The notes under the pieces: generated by a model
Database searches by the model: none
What the model saw: only the letters and a program-made list of their open reading frames with translations
What the model was told of the DNA's origin: nothing
Program-made: the position numbers and the translations under genes
NCBI GenBank assembly: GCA_015698045.1
Contig: BLAL01000160.1
Coordinates: 1 to 64,000 of the forward strand
DNA from: Rhizophagus clarus
Lineage: Eukaryota; Glomeromycota; Glomeromycetes; Glomerales; Glomeraceae
Direction of reading: 5' to 3'
Length of the DNA: 64,000 nt
Shown here: one piece after another, positions 57,690-64,000 of the stretch
How the letters are laid out: the number at the start of each line of letters is the position of its first letter
How positions within the stretch are numbered: the first letter of the stretch is position 1

Positions 57690-57980
57690 ATAATTACGGT
57701 GAGGATATCCGGTGTTTTTTTTTTTTTTGGTCGATTTCTGTTGATTCGATTTCTTGTGCAATTTTCGGTGGAGTGACTGGAGTATAATGGTGATACCAAT
57801 GCAACGGTATACCATTCCAATTTCCAAAGCTGTGGATATCGTGTGAGATAAGTTGATAATGTATCCGGTGTTCTTTTTTTTGGTCGATTTCTGTTGATTC
57901 GGCTTCTTGTTCAATTTCGGAGTGTGATGGTGATACCAATGCAACGGTGTACCATTCCAAATTCCAAAGCTGTGGATAAT
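57690..57980. repeat. Direct repeat, about 150 bp, two copies
   Basis: The block from ATCCGGTGTT through TGGTCGATTTCTGTTGATTC, GGTGATACCAATGCAACGGT and TTCCAAAGCTGTGGATA occurs at about 57706-57840 and again at 57867-57978, differing by a T-run length and small deletions. Minus-strand frames through both copies (WNGIPLHWYHHYTP and WNGTPLHWYHHHTP, then STEIDQKK) may be a decayed gene fragment. Confidence 0.75.
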
Positions 57981-57984
57981 AATA

Positions 57985-60640
57985 ATAATATGGTTAGTCT
58001 TATCACTCTTAGGTTTGTTATTCTTTTTAACTTCTTGTAAGAAACAGTTTTTGTATATTTTGCAAATTTTGAAAATGTTCATAATTTTCAAATTATTTCA
58101 AAGTAATAATTATATACAAGCATTAGAATAACATGTACGGTGTACAACTGCCCATTACAATAGTCATCACGTACTCTTGTTCCTTTTTGATTTCAACACG
58201 ATGTACATAATATTTTCACAAAATTCCTTTATTTCCAATTTCTTTTGCTCTGCTGACATTCAAGTTGATAAGGTTTGTTGGCAGAAATCATCAGAAAAAG
58301 TTCGTGATACCAGTGGAATCACTTTACTTTACCATCACAAACCATTGGGATTCTGACTTTGGATCAGATGGTTCAAAAATTATATTTATTTGTTCTTTGG
58401 AGGGTTGAATATGAGAATACTGTAGGTTGAATCACAATACATTTAACAATAAGTTCAAACGTTTAAATTAATTATTTTAAAATGTCAACACATGACCGTA
58501 TTAATAAATCTTTAAATTTTGAAATCACGTACACGTTTTATTTTATTACTCTTGCGCATAAAAATTTTGTAAAATAAAGATTTTGTAATTACAAATTTAA
58601 TAAAGTTTTATAGTCGAAAAAAAGAATTGGGAAGAGTTTCTATTTACAATATTTAGTTTTTTTTTTTTTGGAGACTTCTCACTATCAGCAAAAAAATAAG
58701 AATGACAAGCTTTCATCAACTTATTATAAAAGTTTGCTTGTAACGTATAATAATTATACTACAATAGATCCATCAGCATGTCAATAATCTTGAACTAATC
58801 TCGTAAATCTCAACATTTGGTTTTCCTCTTTGATAATCTACATATCATGAAGTTTCCATCTCGAGAAGTTTTCGATATTATTAAATATTGTCCCCTCAAT
58901 CTCGTTAGTTAATCAGTCATGATTTTCCCATTAACAGAAGTCAACAATGGTGCATCAATCCTATAAATATAATAATAAGAACAGTATTAGTTGACATATC
59001 CATCATGCACAAATCTCAAAAATTACTTCTAATACGCTATTAAAAGAATTCAATCATATGTTATACTTTGATTTATTTTACCTTCAAACATCTTTAGCTC
59101 CTTTCGATTTTTTTAAAAAACAAGTATTTACAATTTATGGCAGGAGCAGAGCCATAGCAAATATATTATTAATCTCTAAAACCACAGCCATGAACAACAA
59201 ATGAATGTTCATACTAATAAATATAACTATTTAGTCTTTAGATATCAGATATGAATAAGTAATTTAATGTCAGATTTAATTTCGGAGTTAATGTTTCCAC
59301 CGAGATATCTTTGAATTTTGATGTCCAAATAAAAATCAATGTCAAATCCTTGTGCAAGTTACTTTTTGAAAAAAAGATTGAACTTCAAAGTTGATTAATT
59401 TATTAAAAGATATGGTTTTGTGATTTTTTAAATAAACCTGCCCCACATGTACTTTATTGCACTATCTTTTCGAATAGATCTGTCAAAATGTACCTTATGA
59501 TGTTGCTATAAATTTGTTTGATTTTGGTTTTTTTTGTTAAAAATAGCAAATAAAACAATTATAATAATTCTGTATCTGCTCAGGAGGATGATTAAAGTGT
59601 ATGGATTTACTTTAGAAACAACTTTCTTTTCTAGTCACAAGCGTTGTTCAATGTGGAATTAATAGAGCAAAAATCACAGTATTATGAAACGTGTGCAAAA
59701 TTGATATTGTTTTCACTACTCTCTTATAAACTGCAGACAAGTTTTACCTGCATTAAAATTTGATTATTTGACATATATATAAAATGTCTTTATTGATAAA
59801 CTGACATTGATATAATATATAAAAATTTGCTATACTAATTAAGGCTAATTATCATAATGATTTAAGCTTCAGAAATTTTTTTTTTTTTATAAACTTAAAT
59901 TTTTAGAGTTAGAACAGCATCATCGGGCCATTTGATGGAAGTGCTGTGATTAATGCTCCATAATATGATGCGAAATATTGAAAGTTATCCATTTCCATTG
60001 TGGCCACACAACTGTAAGATTTCGTGTTTAACCTTTTCTAAAATTCTGCAGTTAATTTTGCCAAGATTATTTATAGTTTTTTGGCATAAAATTTCTCCAG
60101 TTTCACTAGTTTTACAGATTCAGCATTTAATTAATTTCATCAAGTTTCATTTTTATCATGTTTCATCTTTTCGGTATTACGCCAGCTTGATAAAACCTTT
60201 GAGACGATCTAAGTTGAATTTTCCATATGTATAATTACTCGAGTCGGCGTCAACACTTGCTTTGCCCTAATTCCATACATTGTTAAGTATCCCCGCTTTA
60301 TTTTCGTTGGTAAAAGAACTTTTCTTCTATTCTTTTGCATATTTTATGCTTCTTTTCCCTGTATTTGTTGAAGGCTTTGTTTGAACTATCAAAAGATTTC
60401 AATCTGGTAATAGTATGTCAAACCAAGCTGTTGGTTTGAGCTGAGCTGATGAACCCATTTAGACCATCTGGAATGCTTTACTGGAATTAGTTCAACTTAA
60501 AGCTGTTATATTTTATCTGATATATCACGTCTCCATGTTAAGTAACATTTATCTCCAAAACTTTGTAGATACGATCTTTGAAGTTAAATGCAATCAGCAC
60601 TAAAAAAAATGGCTTATCAATTAAGAATATCAATCATATG
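57985..60640. other. Long intergenic region, no gene seen
   Basis: About 2.6 kb of moderately AT-rich sequence without a convincing frame. The frame at 59953-60234 (MLHNMMRNIESYPFPLWPHN) has no recognised domain. There is no clear element boundary. Confidence 0.5.
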
Positions 60641-61640
60641 AAAAACAAGCTCCTTGAAAAATAATATCAAATGAAATAAATTAGACGAATTGCTAAATTT
60701 GATATAAAATATTTCTTAATGTTGATGACAAAGGAATAAAAGACTTTTTTAAAATTTGAATTTTTAAATTCTAAATAAAACGTCATTCATTAGGGATACT
60801 GCGGTGGCCAATAGGAATTAATGCTATTAATAATGATTCAATATCGGAATCTCCTAAAAATATTGACCATTAAAAATCCTAATCGATTTAATAATTGACT
60901 GAATAAGATAATTTTTACATAAATTTAAATATTTATATATTTATATATTCATATATGATTTTTAATCTAAAATTCCCGCATATTCTTTCCTAATCAACTC
61001 AGCAATAAATATGCAACATCAAACTCCTTTAAAAATAGGTTATTATGAAATTGCTGAATTTGACACAAAATATTTTTTAATGTTTGATGAAATAAAAAAA
61101 CAAAAGGTTTTTTTTTTTTTTGTAAATTTGAATCAAACTGAATTTTAATTTGGAAATTCTATAAGTTAAATAAAAATAAGAAGGCAGTCATTCATTAGGG
61201 ATACTGCGGTGGCCAATAGGAGTTCATGCTATTAATAATGATTTCAATATTGAGAATTTCCTAAAAATATTGCCCATTAATCGATTTAATTGACTACTGA
61301 ACAATATAAAATCTATATTTATGTTCATATATGATAACTAATCTAAAATCCTAAAATAAACTCATGATTAAATTGAATGAATTATGAAGTTGTTGAATTT
61401 AATTTAACAAAAAATATTTTTTAATGTTGGAAATTAATTCTACGACAAGCTAGCTAAAAATAAGAAAGTCATTAGGGATACTGCGATGGCCAATAGGAAT
61501 TAATGCTATCAATACAGTACTGATTTCAATATCGGAAATCGGAATTTCCTAAAAATATTGGCCATTAAAAATCCTAATAGACTTTACGTAAAGTTGATAT
61601 TTATAATAATATATGATATTTTAGTCTAAAATCCGCATAT
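60640..61640 (+). repeat. Three tandem copies of a 300-400 bp block
   Basis: The core TCATTAGGGATACTGCGGTG followed by GCCAATAGGA and ATGCTATTAATAATGA occurs at about 60789, 61194 and 61470. It is preceded each time by AAAATATTTTTTAATGTT-like sequence and followed by CCTAAAAATATTG and CCATTAA. Divergence and variable spacing (405 and 276) show an old duplication. Confidence 0.8.
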
Positions 61641-61952
61641 TCCGAAAAAATAAACATGCAATGCGTCAAAAATATTAATATTTATCAAAAATGGGTACGA
61701 TCCCATTTGTCTATGATTCATAATATGATTCGATTTTTTTAAACAAGTGTAACGATATTTCGGACATTAACGATTCATTTTGATTATTCGGATTTATTTA
61801 TAAATTATGATTATTATCTAATTATTATTATAAATTATTTTTATGAATAAATTTAGTTTTTCTTTTACAACGAGTTCTATGTTGAAATGTTGAAAATCTT
61901 TTAAAATCTAATAGATCTAACCGTAAATTAGTGTATATGTGCATAATAATAA

Positions 61953-62885
61953 TTATGCCTCTAAAAATTGCTTTTTGCTTATAACAAATTCTTGTACAGC
62001 TGGAATTTCATAATCTCTAACCATTGATTCATATAATCTATAAAATAATCCAAAGTTAATTGCTAATAAAGTCAAGAAAAAACTTGTCGTAGGAACTGCA
62101 TAAAAATCTGTTAAACCCATATTTAAGTAACCCTGTAATAATATAAAAAAAAAAAAAAAAAAAATGATTTTTTTTAGTTATTATTAATTAAAAGTCCACA
62201 GTATATACAGTATATAACTTACCAAAAGAAATAATCGAGGAATATCTCCAAGAACTAAACTAATCACGCTTGCATGAATGATTTTTTTCTCGGCAGTAAA
62301 AGATAATTTCGCATCAAATATGTCCATATAATTAAATTTACAATTTAAAACGTGCAATACATTAAGACTACCTAATGAACAAAATGCAATAAATATACAA
62401 AAAGCTTTATGTTCTTGAAACCATGTACGAAATTGTTCATTATTGTTAAGTTCTCTTCGTAATATAAATACAGTAAGTAATAAATTGAAAAAAATCATAA
62501 TGAATAAAACCGGTAAACTACAAAAGAAAAAAGAAATCATTATTTAGATAAAAGGTCAGGGAAGTTGGTTAATTAAATAACGTAAATGACATTACTTAAA
62601 TAAAGGAGGATTAAGAAACATGTCAGCTGCAAAGAACCATAACCACAGATTGAAAATTATGTAAAAAATCCAATCATAGGTTATCAACAAAGTGTTGAAC
62701 ATAATAAAATTATTATGCTATAAGAAAAAGTGTCGATTAATTAACGTTCAAAAAATTGATTTATTTTTTTCTTTATAACTTACATTTTTATTCTTACAGA
62801 CACCAAAAATATACGTAGAAAAGATTATTAGAAATCCTCCAACAAGAAGGCATACCGTCGCAATGATTTCAGTTAAGTCGCTCAT
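61953..62885 (-). CDS. Orphan multi-pass membrane protein, 4 exons, 232 aa
   Basis: Exons (minus): 62784-62885, 62596-62717, 62223-62517 and 61953-62132; introns GT...AG and 699 nt close in frame. Six hydrophobic segments: EIIATVCLLVGGFLIIFSTY (exon 1), WIFYIIFNLWLWFFAAD (exon 2), LPVLFIMIFFNLLLTVFIL, AFCIFIAFCSLGSLNVLHVL and HASVISLVLGDIPRLFLL (exon 3), and TTSFFLTLLAINFGLFYRLY (exon 4). No signal peptide is distinct from the first segment. The C-terminus is charged and probably cytosolic (VRDYEIPAVQEFVISKKQFL). I do not recognise the family. An ion-channel, GPCR-like or transporter role cannot be claimed from these data. The clean intron phases and strong hydrophobic periodicity make the gene itself credible. 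Start is the first ATG of exon 1. Confidence 0.75.
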
Positions 62886-64000
62886 TTTTAAATATATTTC
62901 TCATAAAAAAAGGGCAAAAGAAATCAAATCGATTTAATTTTAAAATGAAATTGAGCAGAAATTTAATGTTTATAAAAAAAAATTGATGCTTTTGTTGATC
63001 TAAAAATAACCACATTGTTTTAGAAAGTTCTATTTTTGTTTTTTTATAGATAAATTGGTAACAAATTTCCTGATTAATATTCTTTTTTAGTTACTTGTTG
63101 CATTGCATAACATAATGATTGTAATTTAATTTATAAATTTATACTGTATTTCGAAATTTTTAAAAAAGAAATCGGCAACTATATAAATAGTAACAAATTT
63201 TTTTTGATCCACCTTAAAATGTCAATTTAAAAAATTATTTCCAAGAAATTATTTTCCCTTCATGTACATAAAAAGATATGTTCAAAAATAGGACATCATG
63301 TGAAATACTGTAATCACGTGGATTTATGAATTAAAAGGTATGGTCAACTCCGTCAACTCCTTTAAATTAAATTCGTTCGTTCTTTCTAATATCGAAAAAC
63401 AGTCATACCTTTGAACTTGGAGATTATATCTGAGACGGATGATTCATTCATAAGAAATTAGAGTTATTTTTTGAAAACTTATTAGATAGGAATCTTTCGT
63501 AGCCGACAGACGATCCAAATCCGATTTTCGTCTCCGAATTTTATAAATGACGTACGTCATGAATCATGATGATATCAACTAACGAGATTTATAAAAGAAA
63601 AAAGATCGCGTTAAACTTGTTATATCACGCCATCGTACATGTTAACTTCACCGAGACGTAAGTTTTCTTTTTCCTTGTATTATCTATTGTATTCAGTATA
63701 CTGTTAATCAATTATGAAATAATGTAAATATGATGTATTTTTTTTTTAAACGTTGGTAACTGATAAGACTGTCGATCACGGCGTAAAAGATTATCGCTTT
63801 ACCACATCCTATAACACTTTATCCTAATTCGTTAAATAAAATACGAGTTAAATGCGCTTAAATTTTTAACACAAAAATGGGTAAGAATTTGGTTTATTAA
63901 TTATCATTATTATTCATCTGATAGAATAAATTACACAACGAAATATAATCATGATTCAGTCGATAAATCTAACCTAATCTTTCAAATCTAGTAGTAGATC
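62886..64000. other. AT-rich flank to the window end, no gene seen
   Basis: About 1.1 kb with an imperfect palindrome TGACGTACGTCA near 63547-63558 and no long frame. It may hold the promoter of the membrane-protein gene. Confidence 0.5.

Noticed and set aside
1-64000. CRISPR arrays, bacterial operons, phage or LTR/Polinton-type elements
   Set aside because: No regularly spaced repeats with unique spacers, no ribosome binding sites, and no reverse transcriptase, integrase, capsid or envelope motif was seen; genes are intron-bearing and eukaryotic.

Overview
The window looks like nuclear DNA of an arbuscular mycorrhizal fungus, most likely a Rhizophagus/Glomus-type species. The reasons are very AT-rich DNA full of homopolymer runs, genes split by short GTAAGT...TTTTAG introns, F-box and MATH-BTB genes of the kind that are expanded in these fungi, and a dense load of degraded DNA transposons. 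The species call is an inference from style and gene content, not a database match. No rRNA, tRNA or CRISPR array was recognised.

The left half (1 to about 27000) is almost entirely mobile-element and repeat DNA. In order it holds: a Tc1/mariner-type transposase tail (minus strand); a decayed unknown gene; a CT-rich tract; a foldback-like pair of opposed subrepeat arrays (2640-4800 and 5600-6460); a decayed intron-bearing transposase of probable CMC/Plavaka type (6578-10380) followed by subterminal-like repeats; a 2-kb ORF1-only, poly(A)-tailed retroposon with an 18-nt target duplication (14699-16680); two small MITEs; a 4.5-kb CACTA-type element bounded by CACTGG...CCAGTG ends and an AAA duplication (17430-21894), which carries a Myb/SANT-like gene remnant and an array of tandem mini-exons; a second copy of the ORF1-only retroposon family on the minus strand with a 14-nt target duplication (22435-24479); and a nearly perfect 142-bp palindromic MITE (25821-25962).

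The right half (27000 to 64000) holds the host genes: a PMT2-type protein O-mannosyltransferase (11 exons, minus), a MATH-BTB protein (plus), a very long kinesin-4-like motor protein of about 2477 residues (minus), the mitochondrial complex I assembly methyltransferase NDUFAF5 (plus, 5 exons), an F-box protein (minus), an unusual acyl-carrier plus thioester-reductase-like membrane protein whose reductase motifs look dead (minus), a second F-box protein (plus), and an orphan multi-pass membrane protein (4 exons, minus). They are unrelated in function: ER glycosylation, ubiquitin-ligase substrate adaptors, microtubule transport and respiratory-chain assembly. There is no sign of a cluster. Exon joins were checked by hand for reading phase; the totals divide by three for PMT2 (745 aa), the kinesin (2477 aa), NDUFAF5 (341 aa), the first F-box protein (567 aa) and the membrane protein (232 aa).

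The most unusual items are the ORF1-only retroposon family (reminiscent of mammalian HAL1), the mini-exon array whose introns hold a TACTAAC branch-site motif in the loop of a hairpin, and the apparently catalytically dead carrier-reductase protein.
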